A stretch of DNA of 64,000 nt from Coprinus comatus (Eukaryota; Basidiomycota; Agaricomycetes; Agaricales; Agaricaceae). Below are positions 1-10,376 of the stretch, piece after piece. The notes below the pieces were generated by a model. It was not told the DNA's origin. It searched no databases and saw only the letters and a program-made list of their open reading frames with translations. The stretch lies in the NCBI GenBank assembly GCA_034638255.1, contig JAWPGT010000012.1:1-64000 (forward strand). Direction: 5' to 3'. The number at the start of each line of letters is the position of its first letter. Position 1 is the first letter of the stretch. Position numbers and translations under genes: made by a program.

Positions 1-53
1 ACCCCCCTAACCCCCCTAACCCCCCTAACCCCCCTAACCCCCCTAACCCCTAA
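1..53. repeat. Telomere, C-rich strand
   Basis: Five 9-nt units CCCCCCTAA followed by one shorter CCCCTAA, then unique sequence. Read outwards this is TTAGGGGGG, close to the G-rich TTAGGGG(G) telomeres known from Cryptococcus-type tremellomycetes. The orientation (C-rich strand 5' at base 1) is that of a left chromosome end, so the window starts at or very near a true terminus. Confidence 0.95.
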
Positions 54-1960
54 GGATTGCTTAGAGGACGTGTTAGCCATGATATTGAAGTTAGATAGAG
101 GAGGGAGAAGGACACTGGGATTAAATGGTACGACGATACCTCGCATTAAATATGCATCCATAGTTGGATTAAGTTTCGGTTCAAAAGGAGGATGGAGATA
201 TGAATGGTTCTAGATGCAAAAATTGAGGGAGAATGAACTAAAAAAAAAAGGTGAATGGTAACATCGATATACGTATATGAAAAGAGGGAGAATGAAGACT
301 AGAAAAGGTGAATGGAGATAACAATAGTTTTCTATATGAAAATTGAGAAAGACGGAGTACAAGAAGAGTTCTAGATGTGAAAATTGTAAGACTACAGGGT
401 CTTGGTACATAATATGATATACAAGGTGAGCGGTGAAGATTGCAGAAAGGAGGAGCAAATATGAGGCATATAATGATAATAATCTTTGCGTCACCCCAAG
501 GATGGATACAAGAGGATATGAAACACAGTGGGTTTCCCAGTGTGTCAGTGGAGTAGATACTCCTAGTAGAAGTCATGAGCCTACAAGATAGTGAAGCGAT
601 GAATCACATGGTTGATTGTAACCCTTGGCCCACCAAGACAACCTGTACCACTACACCTATGGCACTGGGTTGGGGCGTTCTCCTCAGAGCCAGTCGTCCC
701 AGTCATAGTTTTGTATCTATTGTGGAGACAGCTGATCACATACTCAAGAAATCTACATTTCTCAAGTCTTTTCCCTCTCTGGCCTCCAGTCCTGAACTCA
801 CGCAACCTCTAACAACGATTTCTGTTTTTGATCAACTTGACCCTGACTCAACAACTCAGCCGACACCACAGCCTCAGATACTCCACCTAGGCCAACGGTT
901 CATTCCTTTCAGAAAAACTTCACCAGGAACAATCTGACTACTATTATGTCTTACGTGTAGTTACTCTACGGGCATCTATCTCCCTATTCCAGTGCACCCA
1001 ATGTTTGGTAAATAGTAAGACAGACATGAAAACGATTATAATCTGTTCCTCCAGTACTCCATTCCTATCAGAAAAATTGTTGTAAAATGGACTTAATTTT
1101 CATTCTTATTTCTTGGTTTCCATTTGTTAACGACATTGTGTCATATTTTATATTGCGTAATCGTAGATATATTGTAATGAAGATTGTCTTTTGTTTTTCC
1201 TCAGTTTCGTTGTTCAAGAACTGAGGTATTTATCCTTTTATTTCATATTTTCAAAGGGCTTCAAACTTATTGGTTTTCAGTATAATTGTTCTCTATTTTA
1301 GGTACTTAAAATGATATAGTTTTGTTGTTCGAGAACTGAGTATAATTGTTCTCTATTTTAGATCTTATCGATCACATTGTACCTATCACGAAACAATAAA
1401 AATATGATTTTAGACTGCCATGACCGTACTTGCAATTCTGTTTTGCATGTCCTTTTGTGCATCCTCAAAGTTCTCAACCTCAAATATATTTGTGCGTCCT
1501 CAAGGTTCATCAGGATTTCGCGCATGTCCTTGGAGGTACTTGAAGTTACTTAGAAAGGCATCCAAGGAGCTCCAAGTACACCCCAATAGAATTCAAAGAA
1601 GAGTAAAATTATCCTTGGAGTTCCTTGGAAAATTTGTCCCAAGGAGCTCCAAGTAGGTCCCTCTAACTTGGGTGTACTTGAATAGCTTTGAACGTACTTG
1701 GACAGCACATAAAAGTTACTTTTCTACCTTGTAATTATATTTTACAGGATTTTATTTGCATTTTCGGGATAATTCAAGTACTCTCAAGGTCACACCAAGT
1801 AAGGGAATAAGGACAATAAAAAAAATATCATTGAAGTTGTAATAATACATGTGATATACTAACTTAGTCTACAGTATTAATACATTCTTATACCTTTGTA
1901 TCAGCATAGAGACTGTAATAGTGAAATAAGTAATTATTAACATAAAATGGAGAGAAAAAG
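54..1960. other. Subtelomeric sequence without a supported gene
   Basis: Low-complexity purine-rich sequence occupies about 200-480, with GGGAGAATGAA and GGTGAATGG words recurring. The longest open frame (575-937, +) has no recognisable domain and overlaps other frames of similar length, so it is not called. Between 1478 and 1510 there is an isolated copy of the AAATATATTTGTGCGTCCTC word that is repeated at 3.5-3.9 kb. Confidence 0.6.
1552..1665. repeat. Short palindromic repeats (GGAGCTCC core)
   Basis: The 17-mer CCAAGGAGCTCCAAGTA occurs twice, at about 1562-1578 and 1639-1655, and partial CTTGGA/TCCAAG words surround it. The GGAGCTCC core is a perfect palindrome. Related CTTGG/CCAAG words recur at 3365-3445. 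No coding function is apparent. Confidence 0.6.
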
Positions 1961-1981
1961 CGAACCTTGGATGATGTGTTA

Positions 1982-3066
1982 CAAAGATCACATCACACGA
2001 AGCATGATACTCGACTGTACGGCGTGCGAGTACCAGCGTTGGAAAGGGGCGGTTAATGTGGTTATAACGAGCCTAAACACAAAAGGATTGAATAAGAAAT
2101 GGGCGAGTTATTAGTTATTTAGTTGGAGAGTAATATATATATAGTAACTTACCAAAGATCTGCATGTCGGTACATGAGTTTTGAAGGGTACGTGGTGCAA
2201 ATAGTATCGTTGTAACAAAGCCGTTTAGACGGTTTTAACGAACCTAAGTACAGGAGGAGTGCACAGATATTGAATGATATATCAGTTATTTCGTTGGGGA
2301 GGAACATATGTGGTAACTTACCAGAGATGTGCATGTCGGCACAGGGGTTTTGGACAGTGTGCAGTGTAAATGGTATCGTTCGAACGGCGTCATTTAGGTG
2401 ATTTTAATGAGCCTAGATACAAAAGGAGTGCATAGATATTGAGTGACATATTAAATATTTAGTTGGGGAGGAACATATATGGTAACTCACCAGAGAGGAG
2501 TGTGTCGGCACCGGAGTTTTGGGTGGTGCGGAGTGCGGATGGCACTGTTCGGACGGTGTCGTCAAGACGGTTGTAATGAGCCTAAAATCATAAGGATTAA
2601 ACATGTATCAAGCGAAATATTACATATTTAGTTAGAGTGACTCACCTGGGACCTAGTACCAGAGTATTGCTCACTACACCTCCAATCCTTCCCCACAGCG
2701 CAATCAACTTTGGTCAGTCATGGAGGAGTTACAAATGGTCTAAACGAGCCTAGGTAAATGTCTCTATGTGAAGAAATGAGTGAGACAGCCTCAGGATACT
2801 ACAGAGTGATGACATACCAATATTATTCATGCCATACCATGAGAATTAAACCATAGCACGTGTGGCTAGGCTTGTTCGAAGCGGAAAAAAGAGCCGGTTC
2901 CAAAGAGCCAAGACGCGTGCCAAAGCGTGATGAAATGAGTACAACAGACCAAAAACATTGTATGCTTACCTTGTTCAATAAAGTGGCTGTTATAGTACAA
3001 GTACTAAACCACGCGACGCGTAACCGCCGTCATTCGAAGCAAAACGGTGAGACGATTCTAGAGAGC
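1982..3066 (-). repeat. Tandem array of seven exon-like modules with splice junctions
   Basis: On the minus strand seven modules follow one another at 2970-3066, 2818-2908, 2646-2749, 2491-2581, 2322-2412, 2153-2243 and 1982-2072. Module starts are 158-171 bp apart, with two spacings of exactly 169. Most modules begin GCTC (one GTTC) directly after an intron-like TAG, and most end at a consensus donor (GTAAGT, GTGAGT, GTATGT, GTAAGC). Five of the seven are exactly 91 nt long and two of the intervening introns are 78 nt. The lowest module has lost its donor and module 2818-2908 has TTG instead of TAG at the acceptor. Because 91 is not a multiple of three, successive modules change frame, and some contain stops. 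This is either a decayed gene with duplicated exons or a spliced non-coding RNA locus. The structure is seen directly; transcription is not shown. Confidence 0.7.
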
Positions 3067-3499
3067 CTAAAAACGTGAGATTTTGTTAGGAATTGAGTGA
3101 ATAGGGATGTAATGATGTGGCAGAGGTATTATGATCTCGTGAGATTGTTGCCATTGGGATGTGACGTGGAGTGAGTGATGTGTGACGAGGAGAGCAGGAT
3201 GTCACACTCATCCGCTTTTTTTGCAAAGTCCAAATTTGATAACATCAAAAGTTTCAAAACATATGTGATGATCAATAATCATTGATCAGAACAAAAACAA
3301 ATAGTGTTAATAATGTAAACTAAAGTTTAACATTTTTCGTGAGCAAGTAAAGCTTGAGGATTTACTTGGTTCTATCCTTGACCTAACTTGGAACTAAAAA
3401 GCTCCTCAGAGTACCTTGGGACATTTTTCACCAAGGATGTACAAGTACAACAAGTAGTCTAAGCAACCCTAAGGTAGACCCAAGCAAATGCACAATTTC

Positions 3500-3925
3500 C
3501 TGATGTTCTTGGACTCAAAGATATTTGAGGACGCATAAATATATTGCGTCCTCTAACATAAATATATTTGAGGACGCACAAAAAGATGCACAAATATACT
3601 TGTGCATCCTCAAGGTTCACAGACTCAAAGATATTTATGTTAGAGGACACAATATATTTATGCGTCCTCAAATATATATTAGGACGCATAAATATATTGC
3701 GTCCTTAAATATAATTGCGTTCTCAAATATATTTATGCGTCCTAATAATATATTGTGTCCTTAAATATATTGCGTCCTCAAATTATTTATGTGTCCTAAT
3801 ATATATTTGTATGTCCTTAAGGCTCTCAGACTCAAATATATTTGTGCGTCCTCAAGGTTCTCAGACTCAAATATATTTGAGGACGCACAACCAAATGTAT
3901 TTGTACATCCTCAAACATTTTAGTT
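3500..3925. repeat. Palindromic AT-rich / GCGTCC repeat field
   Basis: About ten copies of GCGTCCT or its complement AGGACGC alternate with AAATATAT words in both orientations. Many neighbouring pairs form perfect hairpins, for example 3527-3553, where 9-nt arms GAGGACGCA and TGCGTCCTC enclose an AT-only loop. The short open frames here on both strands are by-products of the repeat and encode only reiterated motifs. An isolated copy lies at about 1480-1505. Confidence 0.75.
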
Positions 3926-4058
3926 GGCTCAGACTTTAGTTGTGACCTACATCATCAAACACTATAGTCCACTTCTGTGTCCTTGAATGCTGAGTTAATA
4001 AGTTGGAAAATGGTTTTGACAGGTGCTAAAAATAACTTAAACAATACGTATTTCTCTA

Positions 4059-4480
4059 CAATTGGCACTTGCGTGTGCATGTGAGATAATTTGGGACGCA
4101 AGTGCGCCCCGCACTTGAAATAGTATACAATTAGAACGCATAGTGAGTAAGTGAAGGACCATCAACTGCGTCCCGAGAATGTAAATTGCGTCCTAGAACG
4201 CAGTATAGGTAGACAAAACTTGAAGATACTAGGTCTTATTTGGCAATTGTGTATGCGTGTGAGATGTGTTCATACTGAAGCACAGAACGTGCGACCTAGA
4301 ATGCATAGCCAGTAAGCAAAGGACTGTTAACTGCGTCCCAAGAATGTAAATTGCGTCCTAGAACGCAGTATAAGTAGACAAAACTAGATGATACTAGGTC
4401 TTATATGACAATTGCATATGCGTGTGAGATGCGTTTTATTTCCAAGTATGCCCCATACTTGGAATAGCATATAGTTAGAA
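4059..4480. repeat. Tandem repeat, about 165-185 bp unit
   Basis: The landmark CAATTG followed by a GCGTGTG..GAGAT word recurs at about 4059, 4244 and 4409. Between them the blocks TGCGTCC(C/T), GAATGTAAATTGCGTCCTAG, AACGCAGTATA and TACTAGGTCTTAT are repeated in order. There are two full units and part of a third. The GCGTCC word is shared with the preceding repeat field. Confidence 0.7.
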
Positions 4481-5645
4481 ATTATTTCTAACATGAAAAA
4501 GGGTTGCCACATAAGATTTCCGAATATAGCCTAACAACAACTGTTTCCAAGTGTGGCCACACTTGTGAGAGAATTGTGTTAGATAATTAGGTATTTCTGG
4601 AACCTACTTGAAATAGTCTGGCAAAGTACTAACAACCATAACAGCAATTGACTATTGCACCCTCTGCTTCACCTTCAACAACTCCTTCCTCCTCACAACC
4701 AACTATTGCACCTGCTCCTTCACCTCCTACCCAGCATATCATTCTGACTCAAGATCTCGTGGTTCAACTTCATCAGGTGATGTGGGACCTAATAATATTC
4801 TATTAACAACTACAGTTGTAGTTGGTAAGAAGTAATATGAAAACTTACCTATACCTAGATGGACTTTCTACTAAGTGATGGTAACATTGCCATAGAAAAA
4901 TAATTGGTATAGCAGCAATTAGAAGTGGAGGCATTGAGGGGATGGTGGTGGTTTTGTGATAAGAGATGGATTTTGATCAAGGCTGATCTTTATGCATGAC
5001 TTTTCCCACGCGGATGTATATATATTTACTCATTTTCGACAGTAAATCATAATATACTACTGACTACTCGAATGTCAGTGGACAATAGAGACATTGTCTA
5101 AGGTAAGAGCGTGAAGCAGCATGCATGAAGTTTGGTCTGCAAGGTTTCGAAGGAAGGGAACAGAGGCCAATGGCCGATACGATGCACCTGGAAATAAGAG
5201 CCATTGGAAGAAAGCGAATACGAGTAGCTCCTGACAACTAGGGATTGTTTATAATGCCTAACAACATGAGAAGCGCTTCGTTGATAACCACCTCAATTCC
5301 CGCATCCTTTAAACACACGGATTATAAAAGTATTTATGATTCACCAACCTTCATCATTCGATCTTATATAACATGATACGCAACTCGAGCACACCAAACA
5401 TGAAAACGAAAACAAAGAGAGGACGACCGACCGTAATGAAGGATGTACAAAAAAAAGCCTACCAAGTACCGAGGTGATGAGAATGGAAGATGTATATATA
5501 AAATGCAAAAGGTGAGTTTGACTGCTCTCCAGGGTGAAAAAAAAAACGGGATGATAGAATGGGACGGACTGGTAGGCCACGTCTTGCCACCTATAAAGGT
5601 ATAAGTAGGAGATGTAGGACGAAATGATTGGGTGCGCACGTTCAT
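4481..5645. other. Intergenic, no gene seen
   Basis: This is unique-looking AT-rich sequence between the subtelomeric repeats and the first housekeeping gene. Open frames on the minus strand at 5341-5645 lack any recognisable motif and lie just 3' of the BuGZ-like gene, so they are probably untranslated or intergenic sequence. Confidence 0.5.
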
Positions 5646-6974
5646 CTACAAAAAGTCCTCTGCCCTAGCACGTTTCTTTCCACGAGTTTCTTCGGCGGGA
5701 TTAGCTGGCGATGCGTCAGTCGGCTTGTTAAAGTAATACTTGGGATCAAGGGCTCTATGCTCTTCCTAAAACAAGATATTAGTAGGGACGAACAAGATGG
5801 AGAGGTGAAAATACTTGCAGGAGAAAAGTTGGCATCAGCGTATTTGAGCTCTGTCTTTTTCTTGAAATCTGGAATTGTCTGTGCAAGGGCAGGATTTGGG
5901 ATTGTCAGTTGAGGAGGCCTCGACTGGCCTTGATGGTTGGGATTAGTTGGAACTTGGGGGGGTGGTGCAGGAGCCGGAGGAGGAGGAGTGAAGGTGGAGG
6001 TTGGTGGCTGAAGAGTGGCGGATACAAAATTAGGTGGAGGTGGCGGAGACGCACCGGGGACACCAGGGGGAGGCATAAACGTAGGAGGAAGGAAGGGAGG
6101 AGGGAAAGGAGGTCTCATTCCTGGTGGGAATTGAGGAGGGAAGCCGGGTGGCATGAAACCAGGAGGAGGTGGGCTACGACAAATCAGAAAAAAAGAAAAG
6201 AATTAACGGTAATATAAAGACAACGTACCCTGGAGGAAGACCTGGTGCAAAAGGAGGGAAGCCTGGTGGAGGACCGCCCATGATTGGAGGAGGAACTGGA
6301 GGAGAGGCGTATGTCTGAGGAGGAGCACCGTATACTGCACCGCCCGAGTTGTCGTGTGAGGACGAGGAGTGGTCCTGCGAGTTGATTCCCATGAGAGCCT
6401 TGTGAGCTTCGAGCTGAGCCTTGAGTTCCTCTTCCGACATGGGCCTGTTCTCGATCTTTGCACGTTTTGGGGCAGGCTGGGAGATGGAACCAGCGGCAAG
6501 ACCGAGTTCTATCTCCTTCCTCCGTTTGTAGTCTGCCACATCCGGTGCTGGGATACCCTCCATGCCAAAGATCTCCACCTCGTATCCATCCCGACCAGGA
6601 AGAGCGTTTTCGATGCGAGGAAGACTACAAAGGCGGTCAGTTATATATATATATATACCGATTACTTTGGACCCACTTTTCTGGTTCCAATTTGTGGACC
6701 TGCTGTATGTGAACAGCAAGACCGCCGGCCGTGTTGAGCCTTCGAGGACACATCCCACATTTAAAGTGCTTGGCCTTTTGGTGTTGCATGAGGACTGGAT
6801 ATCTTTGTCAACGTTCAAGAGACGGAAACAAAGAAAAAAAAGAGGGCACCTTTTTCGTCCTCAAACTCGCGCTCACAGTACCAGCACCATGGTCTAAGAA
6901 GCTGTAGGTAATGAGTGGGTTGTGACCGCTGCAGACGACGAGCAGCATACCTGCTTATTCTTTTTCTTGCCCAT
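5646..6974 (-). CDS. BuGZ/ZNF207-like two-zinc-finger protein with GLEBS-like motif
   Basis: This matches the BuGZ/ZNF207 family, which binds BUB3 and microtubules and supports kinetochore function and splicing. Exon 1 encodes MGKKKNKQ and starts at 6974. Next come a first C2H2 finger (PWCWYC...[12 protein letters not shown]) and a second (FKCGMC...LAVHIQQVH), then the family signature [19 protein letters not shown], a charged linker and a long Pro/Gly/Met-rich tail. The end reads [18 protein letters not shown] and closes with RARAEDFL. Introns inferred from frame: 6902-6950, 6795-6849, 6625-6676, 6174-6228 and 5766-5818. The last starts GC rather than GT and splits the EE pair of the GLEBS-like motif from the sequence before it. 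The gene lies 88 bp downstream of RPN7 on the same strand. Family assignment is strong; the exact boundary of intron 6625-6676 is less sure. Confidence 0.88.
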
Positions 6975-7062
6975 CGTTGTCGTTGTTGTTGTGAGAGTGG
7001 CAGGACAATCAAGGCAAACACGAGTCATCAGACTATTCCCACGGTGATATTATATTGATTAT

Positions 7063-8410
7063 CTAATACAGGACTTTGCTGAGACGTTGGACCTCTGTGA
7101 GCAGAACGTCTCCCTGCTTCACCACCTGTTCATACTGTGCACTCTTCAGCGACGGTCTTGTTGTGCCCACAATACCATTAACCTTGTCTATCGAACAGTG
7201 TAGCCGTCCGTTGGCAATGAAACGTGATAGTTCACTGAAATACAAATCAGCAACGAAAGTAACAAGGTAAACAAGACCTACTTGTCAATGTAGTCGACGG
7301 TGACGCCAAATGCAGCAGCAAGACTCTCTAGGGTCAGACTGCGATACGACTCTAGGAGCTGGCTGTAGGCCAGTATACGCATTTCACGGACATAATAACG
7401 AGCGTGGGGTGAGAGTATCCGGGAGGGGAGGAGATGTGTTTGTTCGAGGGTGGCTGTAGGTGATGTGAGATAAAGTAACGGACAGCACGAGAGTACATAC
7501 CAAGAGCAACAAAAAACTTGTCGTAACGACAGTTGTAGAGACTCCGGACGAGATCCCCAAGAACAGGGATATCTGGAAGGACCTGGTTGACTTCTGGTGC
7601 GCTGATGATCTTTTTCTTGAGGTCGACACGTTTGAGGGTAAGCGTGTTGGAGATGACGGTGAGGGCGACAAAGTCGTTGTAGGAGATGAGTTCGACAGCA
7701 GTAAAGGTGGAGAGGGCGTCGAGTAAGAGTTCGCCTCCTCGCTTGAACTGACGGATTGAGAGGAGATGGAGGCCATTGTAGACCTTGAGACGATTGCGAC
7801 GATCCCAGTCTCCCCCCTCTTCAATGAGCCTGGAAAATGGTGAGATGAGATATAGCAGAAGGGGAGCAGTGCGTACGTTTCAGCCTTTGCAATATAAGTA
7901 TTTATAAGGTCCTGGTCGCCAAAGAAGAAGCCGATGCGGACAAGGGTGAGGACAATGTCGATGCGAGAACCAAGACCTGGTGTCTTTTCGAGAGCTAGCT
8001 TCTGTGCGTCTACTGCACGCTCCTTGTCTCCGATTCTTGTGAGGTAGTTTGCCCTTGCCTTGAGAGCATCCGAGATCTCAGACTCGCCCTCGGTCTTGTG
8101 TGCGTCTGCCAGACGATCGTCGAGGGCCTTGAGTTCGTCCTCGTTGTCCTTTTGGAGTGAATCCAGCAGATGCTGGTCGAGAGGCAGAACCGAAGAGGCA
8201 GAAGTTATGGAACGGTAGTATGGACCCATTTCTGCACGGCATGAGCAGGTAAACTAATTAACAGATGGATGACCCACTGTCTGCACTGATGCCTGCGAGG
8301 AGGGCGGTGCGTGCGTCGATGTGTTTTGCAGCAAATGCATTGTTAGAGAGCAGAAAGAGATTCTGGGGAAGAGAGAGGTTGGGGATGGGGAATACGGTGT
8401 CGTCTGCCAT
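7063..8410 (-). CDS. RPN7: 26S proteasome regulatory subunit RPN7 (PSMD6)
   Basis: This is a lid subunit of the 26S proteasome regulatory particle. Exon 1 (start 8410) encodes [20 protein letters not shown] and is spliced to [21 protein letters not shown] helical TPR-like region follows, with the typical [20 protein letters not shown] stretch. The C-terminal part is a PCI domain: [20 protein letters not shown], then [20 protein letters not shown], then NGIVGTTRP. It ends SKVLY followed by a stop at 7063. Several 45-60 nt introns interrupt it, one between YID and ELSRF around 7236-7282. It is transcribed away from RPN6, whose start codon is only 82 bp away, so the two lid subunits probably share one promoter. 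The reading frame appears intact. Confidence 0.92.
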
Positions 8411-8492
8411 TGTATTGCACTGAGAGAGTCCAAAGACTGATACTTAATGACGCGTACTCTGCTTTCCCACGCCCAAGACGCGTCATTCTACC
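8411..8492. promoter_or_regulatory. Bidirectional RPN7/RPN6 promoter with inverted repeat
   Basis: Only 82 bp separate the two start codons. Within it AATGACGCGT (8446-8455) and ACGCGTCATT (8478-8487) form a perfect 10-bp inverted repeat separated by 22 bp. Each arm contains the self-complementary ACGCGT core, and CCACGCCC lies between the arms. The symmetry suits a factor serving both genes. The motif differs from the yeast Rpn4 site GGTGGCAAA; its binder is unknown. Confidence 0.6.
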
Positions 8493-10129
8493 ATGAACTC
8501 CATCCCAGCAAATCCTGCCCAAGCAGAGGCCATCTACACCGCCATCCTCGCTGACAACGATCCAAATCCTGACCAGAACACCCTCAGAGAAAAGGAGTCT
8601 GCCCTCCTCAAGCTTGGAGAGCTCTATCGTGATCAAAAGTACGCATATACCCACTAATGACATGCATATACTCACCTCCTCCAGAAATGCCGATGGACTG
8701 GCCAATGTCATCACCCTCTCCCGCTCCTTCATGACATCCACTGCAAAGGCAAAGACTGCAAAACTCAGTCCGTGCTCTCTTGTCCCTATCTCCACTATCT
8801 AATCTCTCTCTCTCTCTAGTCCGCACTCTCCTTGACTTCTTTGCTGCCATCCCAGACAGCCAGCCCATCCAGATGCGCACTCTGACAGACAACATTGTAT
8901 GGGCAAAGGCGGAGAAGAGAGTCTTCCTCAAACACTCCCTTGAAACTCGTCTGGTTGGCCTGTACGTTGCTTTCTCTCCATCCCGTTCGTCTACTTATCC
9001 TTTGCAGCCAGCTAGAAGCTCAGCAGTACCAGCCTGCACTCTCCCTCATCGACAATCTCCTCACTGAACTCAAGCGTCTCGACGACAAGATGATCCTCAC
9101 AGAGGTCCATTTGCTCGAGAGTCGTGTCTACCGCGGCATTGGCAATCTTCCAAAGGCAAAGGCCGCTCTCACATCCTCCAGAACAGCAGCCAACTCCATC
9201 TACTGTCCTCCCCACCTCCAAGCTTCCCTCGATCTCCAGTCTGGTATCCTCCATGCAGAAGACAAGGACTATACAACCGCCTACTCCTACTTTTTCGAAT
9301 CATTCGAAAATCTTTCATCACAAGGCGACGATGCTGCTCTCGATGCTCTCAAATATATGCTCCTCTGCAAGGTCATGCTCAATCTCGTACGTCCTATACT
9401 TTCTTTCACAATCCCTCTCTCACAATCCCCTAGCCTGAAGACGTCACCACCCTATTAACAAACAAACTTGCAACAAAGTACGCCCATCTACGAGACGTGG
9501 AGAGTATGCGTGCCATTGCAAGGGCACACCAGGAACGTAACCTCGCCGATTTCGAAAAGGCTCTCTTTGATTATCAGGCTGGTAAGTAATTTTCATACTT
9601 CATACATTCATATATTCATCCTTTTTTATACCTCAGAACTCTCCACCGACCCTACTATTCGCTCACATCTTGCTGCCTTATATGATACGCTACTCGAACA
9701 AAATCTTCTTCGCATAATAGAGCCCTACTCTACCGTAGAAATCGCCCATGTCGCAACTCTCGTCGGTCAAGGACAACAGGCAGTAGAAGCAAAGTTAGTA
9801 CACCTTACATGTCATCCTCATTACATCTTCTCAACTTGTAATACAAGGTTGTCACAGATGATTTTGGATAAAGTGTTCCATGGTGTCCTTGATCAAGGTC
9901 GCGGTTGTCTACTGGTCTTTGACGAACCGGAAGCTGATGTATGTTCTTCACTTTTATGACTTCACACATCCTCACTCTGCATATAGAATACGTATGGGGC
10001 TGCGATTGATACTCTTGAACAAGTTAGTAAGGTCGTCAATCATTGTATGCCAAGGTATGATTTTGTCTTCTTTCGGATCTCATTGTATTATTCACCTATT
10101 ACTGTTTGCAGACCGTCAAAATCGCATAA
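8493..10129 (+). CDS. RPN6: 26S proteasome regulatory subunit RPN6 (PSMD11), apparent frame break near the end
   Basis: This lid subunit clamps the regulatory particle to the core. It starts [23 protein letters not shown]/helical segments follow ([40 protein letters not shown]), and then a C-terminal PCI domain ([20 protein letters not shown], then [49 protein letters not shown]). The last intron is 10055-10111. The family ends in a short helix of the type VVxxLYxKxxK. Here LYAKTVKIA plus stop (10127-10129) is present but in a different frame from SKVVNH just before it. One base appears to be missing at about 10041-10045 (CATTG). Read literally, the protein would continue to about 10229 with unrelated sequence. 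I favour a base-calling or assembly error in an essential gene. Confidence 0.9.
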
Positions 10130-10376
10130 TCCATCCTGTGTAATTTTGTGTACATGTATAGAAATTTGCCTTGTCAACAATCTCAGCCGTGCCTCGACAC
10201 TCGATACGTCGTTTCAGAGTTTACATTGATTGAATATTCTGATACCATGTTTTCTCACTTAATAGTAAACTGCCATTAATATCACTAATAGGAAAACTAT
10301 CATAAACGGTACATTACAGGCTATAGCAGACGACGGTACACAACAAACAGATATGACTCCCATCTTCTTCACATAT

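Noticed and set aside
575..937. 120-codon open frame in the subtelomere, possible degraded retroelement Gag (CIYCGD word in another frame)
   Set aside because: The zinc-knuckle-like word is interrupted by a stop and lacks the final Cys; no other element parts are nearby, so neither a gene nor a mobile element can be supported.
3459..3939. Overlapping open frames on both strands rich in IYLRTHKYI-like repeats
   Set aside because: They translate the palindromic repeat; the same words appear on both strands, so they are not protein genes.
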